A stretch of DNA of 64,000 nucleotides from JBCCDY01 sp039030555 (GTDB lineage: Bacteria; Bacteroidota; Bacteroidia; Cytophagales; Cyclobacteriaceae), in assembly GCA_039030555.1 (NCBI GenBank), contig JBCCDY010000004.1, forward strand, positions 62,001 to 126,000, in the 5' to 3' direction. The position numbers and the translations under genes were made by a program. The notes beneath the pieces were generated by a model. The model worked only from the letters and a program-made list of their open reading frames with translations. It searched no databases and had not been told where the DNA came from. Within the stretch, counting starts at the first letter, position 1, and every line of letters starts with the position of its first letter. Of this stretch, positions 1-9,950 are shown piece by piece.

Positions 1-494
1 AGCCCTACTGGTTTGCCTCTTATCGAATCTACACGATTTACAGAGTCTGAAATAAGGAACATTCCTCTGTCCGCAGTATTTAGCAATACGGTATTATCAT
101 CCACAGATACTATCTTATCGAAAAAAATGCTTGAGCGGTACTGCTCGTTCAGCTGAAAGCTAACTAATGTATCAGCTGTAACTTTATGAACAAAACCTCT
201 GGTTCTTACCCAAAGGTTATCTAAATCATCATTGTATAGTCCAAAAACACTACCCAATGAATCGTTAAAAGAATAGGGTGTGAATGACTTACCATCATAC
301 ATAGTTAGAGCTTCGTTTACTCCTCCTAACCAAATATTCCCTACTCTATCTTGTTCAATCGCCATGACCTGAAACTCTTCTAGCCCTTCCTTTATTGAAA
401 AGTTCTGAAGAACAGGATTTTGACAATAGATAATACCTGAAAAAGAAAATGTTAAAAAAAATAGTGATAACCTCAGATTGAACAAAAAAATCAA
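1..494 (-). CDS. Two-component-regulator-type beta-propeller protein, N-terminal part (partial)
   Basis: Reading the minus strand from a TTG at 494 gives a signal-peptide-like start (IFLFNLRLSLFFLTFSFSGI, then IYCQNP) followed by propeller repeats of the Reg_prop type (IEQDRVGNIWLGG, then ALTMYDGKSFTPY). An in-frame TAA lies just upstream, so the start is at or after this TTG. Such propellers form the periplasmic sensor of hybrid two-component systems or of LuxR/LytTR-linked sensors. The gene lies downstream of a susD/susC pair on the same strand, which fits a glycan-responsive regulator, but the signalling domains are outside the window, so the class cannot be told. Confidence 0.7.
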   Translation of the reverse strand, partial: MIFLFNLRLSLFFLTFSFSGIIYCQNPVLQNFSIKEGLEEFQVMAIEQDRVGNIWLGGVNEALTMYDGKSFTPYSFNDSLGSVFGLYNDDLDNLWVRTRGFVHKVTADTLVSFQLNEQYRSSIFFDKIVSVDDNTVLLNTADRGMFLISDSVNRVDSIRGKPVG

Positions 495-600
495 ATTTTA
501 AATGAAAAAATCAGATACAAATCAGAAAATATGATTCTATTATTTGATTTGTTTAAAGAATATAATGAAGTTAATTCTAAGAATTAGAATATGCTTTAAA

Positions 601-636
601 AAATAAGAAAGAGCCTAATAAGGCTCTTTCTTATTT
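601..636 (-). terminator. Strong hairpin terminator after susD-like gene
   Basis: A perfect 16-bp stem (601-616 pairing with 621-636) has a 4-nt AATA loop, and A/T-rich tracts flank it on both sides. It sits 17 nt beyond the stop of the SusD-like gene, so it most likely ends the susC-susD transcript. It also separates that operon from the propeller gene. Confidence 0.85.
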
Positions 637-653
637 TATCAAACTCCATAAAA

Positions 654-2111
654 TCAATAACCCGGATTCTGTTCTATACCAGAGGAATTTACTTCATCTA
701 ATGGAATAGGCCAGACTAAATTATCCGCGCCAGGATTGGTCCCTCTTATACTTCTTTCCAAACGAACCAGATCATGATACCGCTGGCCTTCAAAAGCCAT
801 TTCGACCCTTCTTTCCAGGATGATTGCCTCAATTAACTCTTCTGACGAACCGAAATCTGTAGTAGAAAAGGTAATAAGTCCATCACCGCTTACCGAGTTA
901 TCAGAAGCATCTGTTATCCTTAGTGAACGCAAACGAATTTCATTTAGCAAACTAATAGATTCCATATTGACACCATTTAATCTAACTAAACTCTCAGCTC
1001 TCATGAGCATGAGTTCAGCTAACCTCCAAATAATAGCGTTATCAGCGTTATTAGTAAAATCTTCGTATTTCTCAATATTGAATACCTCATTGGAGGTTAG
1101 CTGAGTAACCCTCAAATCTTCGACAGTTAAATTAGCAGCGTCTATAGCAGCCTGCTGATCATCGGTAACAATTTGGTCAAATCCATTTTCAATTAAGTCG
1201 TTAGATATGACGAGATCACCGCCTCTACCATTTACATGGTGAAAGGTAGCCAAGGAACCATTAACCCCAGGATTATCTTGTATAGTATGAGAAATTTCGA
1301 AAATAGATTCATCAGAGAACTCATTGATAAATGGAATATTCGGCTCAGCGACTAAAGAAAATACATCACTGGATATCACCTGATCTGCAAAGTTTGCAGC
1401 TTCCCCATAAAGACGTTGTTGAAAAGCTATTTCTGCCAAGTATGCAAGAGCTGCAAAGCGATTCGCCCTTCCATCGACTATGAAATCTAACGGTAAAGTT
1501 GTACTAGCATCTGTTAAATCTGCAATAGCTCTATCATAAGTAGCTTGAACGCTTGAGCGAGTCAAATCTATCAATTGATCAGGACTGTTGATTGGTTCTG
1601 TTGATAATACTAATCCGAGATCTGATCCTGAGTTGGCACTAAATGGCCTCGCATAAAAGCGGACCATTTCAAAATACGCCATTCCTCTTAAAAATAAGGC
1701 TTCACCTCTTAATTGAGCTTCTAGATCATTGGTTAATTCGGGATCTTCGATAACATCTAAAGAAACTAGAATTTGGTTAGTAATGTTAATAACTGCGTAA
1801 CCATTTTGCCACACACCTTCAACATCAACATTATCGGGAACAATGTTTGCCGCTTGAATATCACGATAGGAAGTAAAACTACCTCTCCAATCCCCATTAT
1901 CTGCTATAACCTCTGGAGCCATAGTTATATTCGTACCGGCAAAATCCGAGGCTTGGGCGGCGTCATAGGCTCCGATAATTGCTGTCTGAAGGTCAGCAGC
2001 TGTTGAAAATGCAGTGCTCGACGGTAAGGATTGCTGTGGCTCTAACTCCAAAAAATCGTCGCATGAACCAAAAATAAATACTATTGATGTAATTAATATA
2101 ATCTTTTTCAT
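654..2111 (-). CDS. SusD/RagB family nutrient-binding outer-membrane lipoprotein
   Basis: This is a cell-surface binding partner of the SusC transporter. With the ATG at 2111 the protein has 485 residues and a lipoprotein signal with lipobox IFGSC (Cys17), followed by an acidic CDD stretch. An upstream ATG at 2135 would overlap the transporter stop and lengthen the signal, so 2111 is preferred; it follows an AGGAAA ribosome site. Family features are the N-terminal TPR-like region (GEALFLRGMAYFEMVRFYA) and the C-terminal RRVEMAFEGQRYHDLVRLER motif. The gene starts 10 nt after the SusC-like stop, so the two are cotranscribed. The substrate cannot be read from sequence; no glycoside hydrolase or peptidase gene lies beside it in the window. 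Confidence 0.93.
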   Translation of the reverse strand: MKKIILITSIVFIFGSCDDFLELEPQQSLPSSTAFSTAADLQTAIIGAYDAAQASDFAGTNITMAPEVIADNGDWRGSFTSYRDIQAANIVPDNVDVEGVWQNGYAVINITNQILVSLDVIEDPELTNDLEAQLRGEALFLRGMAYFEMVRFYARPFSANSGSDLGLVLSTEPINSPDQLIDLTRSSVQATYDRAIADLTDASTTLPLDFIVDGRANRFAALAYLAEIAFQQRLYGEAANFADQVISSDVFSLVAEPNIPFINEFSDESIFEISHTIQDNPGVNGSLATFHHVNGRGGDLVISNDLIENGFDQIVTDDQQAAIDAANLTVEDLRVTQLTSNEVFNIEKYEDFTNNADNAIIWRLAELMLMRAESLVRLNGVNMESISLLNEIRLRSLRITDASDNSVSGDGLITFSTTDFGSSEELIEAIILERRVEMAFEGQRYHDLVRLERSIRGTNPGADNLVWPIPLDEVNSSGIEQNPGY

Positions 2112-2121
2112 TGCTTTCCTT

Positions 2122-5100
2122 TTAAAAATTAACATTTACACCGAACGTGAATGTCCTTGATTGTGGACGTTCGAAAAACAGATCACCTCCAGTAGCCGCA
2201 CCTACACCTTGACCAGTTGCTTCAGGGTCTAAACCGTTGAAGTCCGTGATCGTAGCCAGGTTCTGAATAGAAGTATAAAACCTAATGCTAGCATCTTTTG
2301 TAAAACTTTTTGGAAGCGTATAACCAATTTGAAGATTCTTGAGCCTCAAATAATCTGCATCTTCGAGGTATCTTGTAGAGTTTTGCCCACCGTTTAGAGC
2401 GAACGTACCAGAAGCAGGATTTATTCGAACCTCAGGCACATCAGTATTTCTATTTTCCGGTGTCCAAGCTCGTAACACTTCCGTTGTTTGATTGAAATCA
2501 AGATTATTACTATTAATAAAAGTCGATTCAAATCGATAGAGTTGGTGCCCTATGGCAAACTGCCAGAAAATAGAAGCATCAAAGCTTTTCCACTGAAAGG
2601 TATTTGTAAAGCCTCCTTGAAAATCAGGGATAGGATTACCAGCTACTACAGCAGCGGCACCAGGAGTTGAATTAGCAATAAGCTCCCCATCTTCACCAAT
2701 GAATAGAGCATCACCATTATCCGGATCAACACCAGCATATCTTACCAACAAAAACGAACCTATAGCTTCACCTTCTCTAATTAACCTTCGTCCACCGAAA
2801 ACAATATCATCGGGTTCTCCGTCATTATTATTATCCGATAAACTAGTAACCTCATTATCAAGCGTTGCTCCATTAAAATTAAAGGTCCAACTAAAATCTT
2901 TACCTTTAAAAATATCTACAGAGACGTCAAACTCAAATCCCCTGTTTCTCACCTCACCGGCATTTTCAGTAATAGTAGGATCGACTCTGAAATTATTGGA
3001 AGCATCAGGTAATACACCACTTACAAACGAGAGAGGTCTATTTACAAGTAAATCCTGAGAAGTTTTAATGAAATACCCTATTGACCCTCTAATTCTATCA
3101 TTTAGCATTGCATATTCTAAGCCTATATCCCACTGGGAAGCTGATTCCCATTGCAAAGAGGGATTATCCAAAGACGATACTTGAAATCCAGGTGCACCGT
3201 CATAATCTCTACCAAAAGCCACTAAACCTCTCGATGCAAAGTTGTTAATCTCTGCATTCCCAGTTTGACCCCAGCTTGTCCTTAGTTTTAAGAAGTTTAA
3301 AGTAGAGTTAGTATTCAAAAAAGACTCTTCTGATATGATCCAACCCGCCGATACCGCAGGGAAGAAGCCATATCTATTTTCTGAGCCAAACCTAGAAGAA
3401 CCATCATACCGACCAGAAGCAGAAAATAAGTACCTACCTTTATAATCATAGTTGGCCCTCAAAAAGAAACCTGTAAAAGAAAACTCTGTTCCTAAACCAC
3501 CGCCAGCGGTTATGTTCGCAGCAGAGTTTAAAGTCAACAGGCGATCATCAGCAAAAGTATTTCCATTTACAAATTGCGTAGTTACTTCACCTTTTTGTAA
3601 AGAAGCGCCAAGCGTAGCGTTTATACTGTGTTGACCGAAATCCTTAGCATAATCAATAGTATTATTCCACGTCCAGTTTAGAATTTGATTGTTTTGAGCT
3701 GCACCTGTACCTCCTGAGCCAAAACCATCAGTAGTAAGTTCTCCAGTTCTACGGAGCTGTTCTGCCTGGGTAAATTCTACTCCATACTCTGTTCTAACAG
3801 TAATTTCTGGAGTAGGATTAATTTGGAGATAACCATTTGCTAAGACTTGACTAGTGGTTAAAACGATATCCTGATCCACAAGATTAACTAAAGGGGTACC
3901 TGGAAACTGTGTATCTCCATTTTCCGTAGCTACAACACCCCCTCTTACATTTCCGTTTTCATCAAATGCATTTACGTTTGGAAAGAACAATGCAGCATAA
4001 GTTATAGGAGATGCAACATTTCCAGTTTCGTTCTGTCTAATGTTCTCAGATCGCGATGGGTTAACAGATAATCCAACTTTAAACTTATCATTAACCACCT
4101 GGTCAATGTTGGCTCTAACACTTGTTCTTCTCAACCTCGTACTTCTAACAAAGCCTTCCTCATCTCTATGAGTAGCGCCTATGTAATAAGAAGTACTTTG
4201 AGAACCTCCGGTAATTCCAATGCTTCCTTCATGGATAATCCCGTTTTGAGTTACCAGATCCTGCCAATTCGTATTAGGTTGACTTCCCAAAGTATAAAGT
4301 AAATCTGTTCTTCCAGCCTCAGTATATGCCCTATTCGCAATAGACGCATATTGCTCTCCGTCTAAAAGATCATACAATTCGGTAGGTTCAGAAAAACCGG
4401 TGTAGTAATTGAAACTTACCCGTGCTTTTTGATTAAGCTTGCCTCGTTTGGTTGTAATAATTATAACACCGTTAGTTCCTCGCGCTCCATAGATAGCCGC
4501 AGCAGCAGCATCTTTCAAAACCTCAATAGATTCAATATCATTGGGGTTAATATTTATTAGCGGATTAGTTCCATCAGCACGCCCTAAGCCACTACCAATG
4601 GCGCCAGTATTTGGGTTAGTATCATTGTTAAGAACCGCTCCGTCAATTACAAATAAGGGTTGATTACTGGCATTAATAGATGAAACACCTCTAACTCGAA
4701 TACTTACGGGCGATCCCAGTGTACCGTTAGCAGCAGTCACATTTACACCCGCAAGTCTACCTTGGAGGGCATTTTGAAAATTTTGAACTGGAATATTTTC
4801 GAATGCTTTGCTATCAATGCTTGAAACTGCGGTAGTAAGCTTCTTCCTTTCTTGAGATCCAAAGCCAACCACAACTACTTCACTAAGCTCAGTGACATCC
4901 GACTGCATCTGAATATCAATGACTGATCTTGAACCTATTTCAACTTCTTGAGGAGCTAAACCAATGAATGAAAAAACAAGGGTTCCCCCCTCAGCGGGCA
5001 CGCTAAGCTTATAGTTTCCCTCAATATCACTAACTGTACCAACAGTAGTTCCTTTAAGTACAACATTTACGCCTGGAAGCCCGGAACCGTCATCTGTGGA

Positions 5101-5193
5101 GGTTAGTCTTCCAGAAATAGAACGTTCTTGTGCCGAAACTTTTTGAAACAGAAAGGCACAAAAAATGATGAATAATAGTAAGAATCTCTTCAT
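2122..5193 (-). CDS. SusC/RagA family TonB-linked outer-membrane transporter
   Basis: This protein imports oligomeric nutrients across the outer membrane using TonB energy. The chosen start at 5193 gives 1023 residues with a clean signal peptide (MKRFLLLFIIFCAFLFQ, then VSAQ). An N-terminal carboxypeptidase-regulatory-like domain follows (about 25-100, RSISGRLTSTDDGSGLPGVN), then the SusC plug with the signature ELSEVVVVGFGSQ and IRVRGVSSINASNQPLFVID, then a large beta-barrel ending in an aromatic-terminated strand (FGVNVNF). Longer in-frame starts up to 5238 exist but would spoil the signal. It is the first gene of a two-gene operon with the SusD-like lipoprotein. Confidence 0.93.
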   Translation of the reverse strand: MKRFLLLFIIFCAFLFQKVSAQERSISGRLTSTDDGSGLPGVNVVLKGTTVGTVSDIEGNYKLSVPAEGGTLVFSFIGLAPQEVEIGSRSVIDIQMQSDVTELSEVVVVGFGSQERKKLTTAVSSIDSKAFENIPVQNFQNALQGRLAGVNVTAANGTLGSPVSIRVRGVSSINASNQPLFVIDGAVLNNDTNPNTGAIGSGLGRADGTNPLININPNDIESIEVLKDAAAAAIYGARGTNGVIIITTKRGKLNQKARVSFNYYTGFSEPTELYDLLDGEQYASIANRAYTEAGRTDLLYTLGSQPNTNWQDLVTQNGIIHEGSIGITGGSQSTSYYIGATHRDEEGFVRSTRLRRTSVRANIDQVVNDKFKVGLSVNPSRSENIRQNETGNVASPITYAALFFPNVNAFDENGNVRGGVVATENGDTQFPGTPLVNLVDQDIVLTTSQVLANGYLQINPTPEITVRTEYGVEFTQAEQLRRTGELTTDGFGSGGTGAAQNNQILNWTWNNTIDYAKDFGQHSINATLGASLQKGEVTTQFVNGNTFADDRLLTLNSAANITAGGGLGTEFSFTGFFLRANYDYKGRYLFSASGRYDGSSRFGSENRYGFFPAVSAGWIISEESFLNTNSTLNFLKLRTSWGQTGNAEINNFASRGLVAFGRDYDGAPGFQVSSLDNPSLQWESASQWDIGLEYAMLNDRIRGSIGYFIKTSQDLLVNRPLSFVSGVLPDASNNFRVDPTITENAGEVRNRGFEFDVSVDIFKGKDFSWTFNFNGATLDNEVTSLSDNNNDGEPDDIVFGGRRLIREGEAIGSFLLVRYAGVDPDNGDALFIGEDGELIANSTPGAAAVVAGNPIPDFQGGFTNTFQWKSFDASIFWQFAIGHQLYRFESTFINSNNLDFNQTTEVLRAWTPENRNTDVPEVRINPASGTFALNGGQNSTRYLEDADYLRLKNLQIGYTLPKSFTKDASIRFYTSIQNLATITDFNGLDPEATGQGVGAATGGDLFFERPQSRTFTFGVNVNF

Positions 5194-5228
5194 AAGAAAG
5201 AATTTAAAATGAAACAAAACGGACATCT

Positions 5229-5252
5229 TTAAGTCCATTTTCGAATTTTCAT
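5229..5252 (-). other. Possible 7-codon leader ORF with strong Shine-Dalgarno, upstream of SusC-like gene
   Basis: On the minus strand AAGGAGG stands 4 nt before an ATG that opens a seven-codon reading frame (MKIRKWT) ending in TAA. Strong GGAGG sites are rare in this window, where most genes lack one. It may be a leader peptide or an unused site. No protein comparison is possible at this length. Confidence 0.25.
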
Positions 5253-5331
5253 TTATCCTCCTTCTTATAAATCACCCCAGAGATGCCCTTTTATGATCTT
5301 TAATAGGGCTTGGCATTAGATAGTTTATTTC

Positions 5332-5450
5332 TTATTCTATCACCCTATTTGGTAATAATTACTACCTATTAATTCGGTACAATTTTAGTATTCGAAAGAT
5401 CTTAATCTGACAAAATCATGATTAAAGACCCATAGGGTGATATTAGAATA
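5332..5450 (-). promoter_or_regulatory. Palindrome-rich control region upstream of the SusC/SusD operon
   Basis: The gene-free stretch between the SusC-like start and rpoC carries two symmetric elements. One is a long-range inverted repeat: TATTCTATCACCCTAT at 5333-5348 faces its near-complement at 5432-5450 (three extra bases in the second arm). Between them is a 16-bp near-palindrome GGTAATAATTACTACC at 5351-5366 with one mismatch. These could be operator half-sites for a regulator of the transporter operon. No clear TAnnTTTG promoter was found on the minus strand here. Confidence 0.4.
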
Positions 5451-5544
5451 GGATCTATAATCCCTCATATATAGGTAAGTTTTTTTTCACAGTCTAAGCT
5501 TTCTGGTTAGTGCTTGATTAAGTATAACCACAGATATTTAGCCA

Positions 5545-5580
5545 TAAAAAAAGGCCTGAATATTAATATTCAGGCCTTTC
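5545..5580 (-). terminator. Intrinsic terminator after rpoC
   Basis: A perfect 30-nt palindrome (5550-5579, arms AAAGGCCTGAATATT) is followed on the minus strand by a run of seven T. It lies about 20 nt past the rpoC stop and ends the long tRNA/tuf/ribosomal/rpoBC block. Confidence 0.9.
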
Positions 5581-5600
5581 AAAAATTAATCTTTTATAAT

Positions 5601-8600
5601 TCAGTCTTGCAATTCAGCTTCTTTAACTGAAGAGCTTTGAGAAGACATGATTTTTTCATACTCTTCTTTATTTCCAACTATTAAATCATTATAACGTCTC
5701 AATCCAGTTCCAGCAGGAATCAAATGACCAACGATTACGTTTTCTTTGAGTCCCATCAAGTGATCAGCTTTACCTCTAATAGAAGCTTCACTTAACACCT
5801 TAGTTGTTTCCTGGAATGAAGCAGCAGAAATGAAACTCTCTGTTCCTAATGAAGCCTGTGTAATACCCTGTAAAGTAGGCTTAGATACAGCAGCCTCTGC
5901 GCTTCTCACCTCAACAATTTTCATATCTCGTCTCTTCAAACTGGAGTTTTCATCTCTTAATCTTCTGGCAGAAATAATCTGTCCGGGTTTTAGAGAATCA
6001 GATTCACCAGCTTCAGTTACAACGTACTTATCGAGAATAGTATCGTTTTCCTCCATAAACATGAATTTATCAACGACCTGATTCTGTAGGAAATTAGTAT
6101 CACCAGCATCAATAATGATTACTTTCTGCATCATCTGACGAACAATTACTTCAATGTGCTTGTCATTAATCTTCACACCCTGAAGTCGGTATACTTCCTG
6201 AATCTCATTTACAAGATACTCCTGAACGGCAGTAGGCCCTTCAATAGCAAGAATATCTGAAGGAGTGATCGCACCATCTGATAATGGTTTACCGGCTTTG
6301 ATCCAGTCATTCTCCTGAACCAAAATGTGCTTAGAAAGTGGTACTAAATACCTTTTCTTCACTCCATCTTTGGATTCAATAAATATCTCTCGGTTACCTC
6401 TTTTAATACCGCCGTAAGAAACAACACCATCAATCTCACTTACTACTGCAGGGTTAGAAGGGTTTCTAGCCTCAAATAACTCTGTTACTCTTGGCAAACC
6501 ACCCGTAATATCCCTTGATTTACTTGTAGCCCTTGGGATCTTAGCTAAGATTTTACCAGCCTTAATTTTTTCTCCTCGATCAACAGAGATGTGAGCACCA
6601 ACAGGAATATTGTACTGCTTGGACTCGCCATCTTTCATATTTACAATAATCGCGGGGTTTTTAGTCTTGTCTTTGGTATCGACAATTACTTTTTCTCTAT
6701 GGCCAGTCTGCTCATCAGATTCTTCTCTGTAGGTTATTCCCTCCTCGATAGATTCATAATCAATAGAGCCGTCAAACTCAGTCATGATTACTGCATTATA
6801 AGGATCCCAATAACAAAGTTCCTGATCTTTTTCTACGGTATCACCATCTTTGATCTTTAGGTAAGCTCCATAAGGTACGTGATTGTTCATTAACACCTTT
6901 TTGGATTTCGGATCAATAATTTTGATCTCACCTGACCTACCCATTACAACTAAAGTCGATTCCCCTTCTTCGTTTTTGGTTTTAACAGTTCGAAGCTCAT
7001 CAAACTCAACAATTCCACCGAATTTAGCTTTTATTGTTGCCTCCGTTGCAATATTAGAAGCAGTACCACCAACGTGGAAAGTTCTCAAAGTTAACTGGGT
7101 ACCAGGCTCACCAATTGACTGCGCCGCAATTACACCCACAGCCTCTCCGGATTGTACCATGTTACCAGAAGAAAGGTTTCTTCCATAACACAATGCACAA
7201 CACCCTCTTTTGGTTTCGCAAGTAAGAACCGATCTTATTTCAACCTCTTCAATTGAGGTGTTCTCAATGATATTAGCTATTTCTTCAGTGATTTCATCAT
7301 TTGATGAAACGATTTTTTCATCTGTGAGTGGATCGTAAATATCATGAACAGAAACTCTTCCTAAAATTCTTTCAGAAAGTGATTCAACAACTTCTTCGTT
7401 ATCTTTGAGAGCTGAAACCGTCAAACCTCTTAAGGTTCCACAATCTTCTTCATTAACCACCATATCTTGTGCAACGTCGACTAATCGACGTGTCAGGTAT
7501 CCAGCATCAGCGGTTTTCAAAGCCGTATCTGCCAAACCTTTTCGAGCACCATGTGTAGATATGAAGTATTCAATTACGTCTAAACCTTCTTTGAAGTTTG
7601 AAAGAATTGGGTTTTCAATGATACCTCCAACAGAACCGGTTAAGTTCTTCTGAGGTTTTGCCATTAGACCTCTCATTCCTCCAAGCTGTCTGATCTGCTC
7701 TCTTGAACCTCTAGCACCAGAGTGCATCATCATGTATATCGGATTGAACCCTTGCTGATTTTCCTCCAATTCCGTCATTAAGGTATTTGTAAGCTGAGAG
7801 TTAATACGCGTCCAAATATCAATAACCTGATTATATCGTTCATTATCCGTGATCAATCCCATCAAATAGTTATTCCAAACGCCATCAACTTCTGATTTCG
7901 CTTGTGCTAACAATTTATCTTTATCATCAGGAATTGCAACATCACTTAATCCAATAGAAAGTCCACCTCGATAAGCCATTTCAAAGCCCAGACTTTTAAT
8001 ATCGTCGAGGAATTGAGCAGTTTTAGCAACACCACAGTTTTTAAATACCATGGAAATGATCTGCTGAAGCTTTTTCTTGGTCAACAGCTCATTTACATAC
8101 CCGACTTCCTCAGGAACATGCTGGTTAAAAAGAACTCGTCCCGCAACGGTCTCAACCATTTTGGTAACTAATTCATCTTTCTCCTTAATCTTAGTTCTTA
8201 CTGAAATGTGAGCATGCTTAGATACTCTATCTTCATTTATGGCAACAATCACTTCTTCAGCAGAGTAAAAGGTCATACCCTCTCCCTGAATAGGTAACTC
8301 TTTAGTTGATTTACGTCCTTTCGTCACGTAATAAAGTCCCAATACCATATCCTGAGATGGTACTGCTATAGGTGCTCCATTAGCAGGATTCAGAATATTA
8401 TGAGAAGAAAGCATAAGCATAGATGCTTCCATAATAGCCTCATGACCTAGTGGAACGTGAACCGCCATTTGGTCACCATCAAAGTCAGCATTAAAAGCTG
8501 TACACACCAATGGGTGAAGCTGTATCGCTTTTCCTTCGATTAATTTAGGCTGGAAAGCTTGAATACCTAATCTGTGAAGTGTTGGAGCTCTGTTCAATAG

Positions 8601-9905
8601 AACAGGATGTCCTTTTAGAACATTCTCTAAAATATCCCAAACGACCGGATCTTTACGGTCAACAATTTTCTTAGCGGACTTAACGGTCTTAACAATACCT
8701 CTTTCGATTAGCTTTCTAATGATGAAAGGTTTGAAAAGCTCAGCAGCCATATTTTTAGGCAGCCCGCATTCATGCATTTTGAGTTCTGGACCGACGACTA
8801 TTACAGAACGACCTGAATAGTCAACCCTCTTACCTAGTAAGTTCTGACGGAATCGACCTTGCTTTCCTTTAAGCATATCACTCAAAGACTTCAATGCTCT
8901 GTTTCCGTCTGAACGGACAGCGTTTACTTTTCTTGAATTATCAAAAAGTGAGTCAACTGCTTCCTGAAGCATACGTTTCTCATTTCTAAGAATAACCTCA
9001 GGAGCTTTAATATCAATAAGTCTCTTAAGTCTGTTATTTCTAATGATCACCCTTCTGTAAAGGTCATTCAAATCAGAAGTAGCAAATCGACCTCCATCCA
9101 AAGGAACTAGGGGTCTTAGCTCTGGAGGAATAACAGGAACCATTCGAATGATCATCCATTCCGGCCTGTTTTCAATTCTTGTTCTGGCATCCCTGAAAGC
9201 TTCTACCACTTTAAGCCTTTTAAGAGCCTCAGCTTTTCTTTGCTGAGAGGTGTCAGTTGCAGCCTGATGCCTCAGACTATAAGATAGATCATCTAAATCA
9301 ATCCTTGAAAGAAGCATTTCTAATGACTCCGCTCCCATCTTGGCGATGAACTTATCCGGATCATCATCATCAAGCATTTGGTTCTCTCTAGGAAGTTTAT
9401 CAAGAATATCCAGGTATTCATCTTCCGTTAAGAAGTCCATTTGTGCTATACCATCTTCTTCTTTAATTCCAGGCTGGATAACTATGTATCGCTCATAGTA
9501 GATTATTTGATCCAGTTTCTTTGTTGGAAGACCTAGAAGATAACCTATTTTATTAGGAAGGGATTTGAAATACCAGATGTGTACGACAGGAACCACCAGT
9601 TCGATGTGTCCCATTCTTTCTCTTCTTACCTTCTTTTCCGTAACCTCAACACCGCATCGGTCGCAAATAATACCCTTATATCTTATTCTCTTATATTTTC
9701 CGCAATGACATTCCCAATCCTTAACCGGACCAAATATCCTTTCGCAGAAAAGACCTCCCATTTCTGGCTTATAGGTTCTGTAATTGATGGTTTCCGGTTG
9801 AGTGACCTCCCCATGTGAGCTCTCAAGAATTGATTCTGGTGAAGCAAGACTGATAGTAACTTTAGAGAAGTCGTTGTTGATCTTTTTATTCTTTCTAAAA
9901 GACAT
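5601..9905 (-). CDS. rpoC: DNA-directed RNA polymerase subunit beta'
   Basis: This is the largest catalytic subunit of RNA polymerase. The 1434-residue product carries the N-terminal zinc site with Cys66, Cys68, Cys81 and Cys84 (ECHCGKYKRIRYKGIICDRC), the Mg-binding motif NADFDGDQM near residue 475, and the second cysteine cluster CETKRGCCALCYG near 893-905. The length matches Bacteroidota RpoC, which lacks the very long insertions of some other phyla. It begins 45 nt after the rpoB stop in the same operon and is followed by a strong terminator. The ATG at 9905 gives the usual N-terminus MSFRKNKK. Confidence 0.99.
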   Translation of the reverse strand: MSFRKNKKINNDFSKVTISLASPESILESSHGEVTQPETINYRTYKPEMGGLFCERIFGPVKDWECHCGKYKRIRYKGIICDRCGVEVTEKKVRRERMGHIELVVPVVHIWYFKSLPNKIGYLLGLPTKKLDQIIYYERYIVIQPGIKEEDGIAQMDFLTEDEYLDILDKLPRENQMLDDDDPDKFIAKMGAESLEMLLSRIDLDDLSYSLRHQAATDTSQQRKAEALKRLKVVEAFRDARTRIENRPEWMIIRMVPVIPPELRPLVPLDGGRFATSDLNDLYRRVIIRNNRLKRLIDIKAPEVILRNEKRMLQEAVDSLFDNSRKVNAVRSDGNRALKSLSDMLKGKQGRFRQNLLGKRVDYSGRSVIVVGPELKMHECGLPKNMAAELFKPFIIRKLIERGIVKTVKSAKKIVDRKDPVVWDILENVLKGHPVLLNRAPTLHRLGIQAFQPKLIEGKAIQLHPLVCTAFNADFDGDQMAVHVPLGHEAIMEASMLMLSSHNILNPANGAPIAVPSQDMVLGLYYVTKGRKSTKELPIQGEGMTFYSAEEVIVAINEDRVSKHAHISVRTKIKEKDELVTKMVETVAGRVLFNQHVPEEVGYVNELLTKKKLQQIISMVFKNCGVAKTAQFLDDIKSLGFEMAYRGGLSIGLSDVAIPDDKDKLLAQAKSEVDGVWNNYLMGLITDNERYNQVIDIWTRINSQLTNTLMTELEENQQGFNPIYMMMHSGARGSREQIRQLGGMRGLMAKPQKNLTGSVGGIIENPILSNFKEGLDVIEYFISTHGARKGLADTALKTADAGYLTRRLVDVAQDMVVNEEDCGTLRGLTVSALKDNEEVVESLSERILGRVSVHDIYDPLTDEKIVSSNDEITEEIANIIENTSIEEVEIRSVLTCETKRGCCALCYGRNLSSGNMVQSGEAVGVIAAQSIGEPGTQLTLRTFHVGGTASNIATEATIKAKFGGIVEFDELRTVKTKNEEGESTLVVMGRSGEIKIIDPKSKKVLMNNHVPYGAYLKIKDGDTVEKDQELCYWDPYNAVIMTEFDGSIDYESIEEGITYREESDEQTGHREKVIVDTKDKTKNPAIIVNMKDGESKQYNIPVGAHISVDRGEKIKAGKILAKIPRATSKSRDITGGLPRVTELFEARNPSNPAVVSEIDGVVSYGGIKRGNREIFIESKDGVKKRYLVPLSKHILVQENDWIKAGKPLSDGAITPSDILAIEGPTAVQEYLVNEIQEVYRLQGVKINDKHIEVIVRQMMQKVIIIDAGDTNFLQNQVVDKFMFMEENDTILDKYVVTEAGESDSLKPGQIISARRLRDENSSLKRRDMKIVEVRSAEAAVSKPTLQGITQASLGTESFISAASFQETTKVLSEASIRGKADHLMGLKENVIVGHLIPAGTGLRRYNDLIVGNKEEYEKIMSSQSSSVKEAELQD

Positions 9906-9950
9906 ATTCAGAAATTTATTTTGAGCTTATTGCTTTATTCAGTTATAAAA

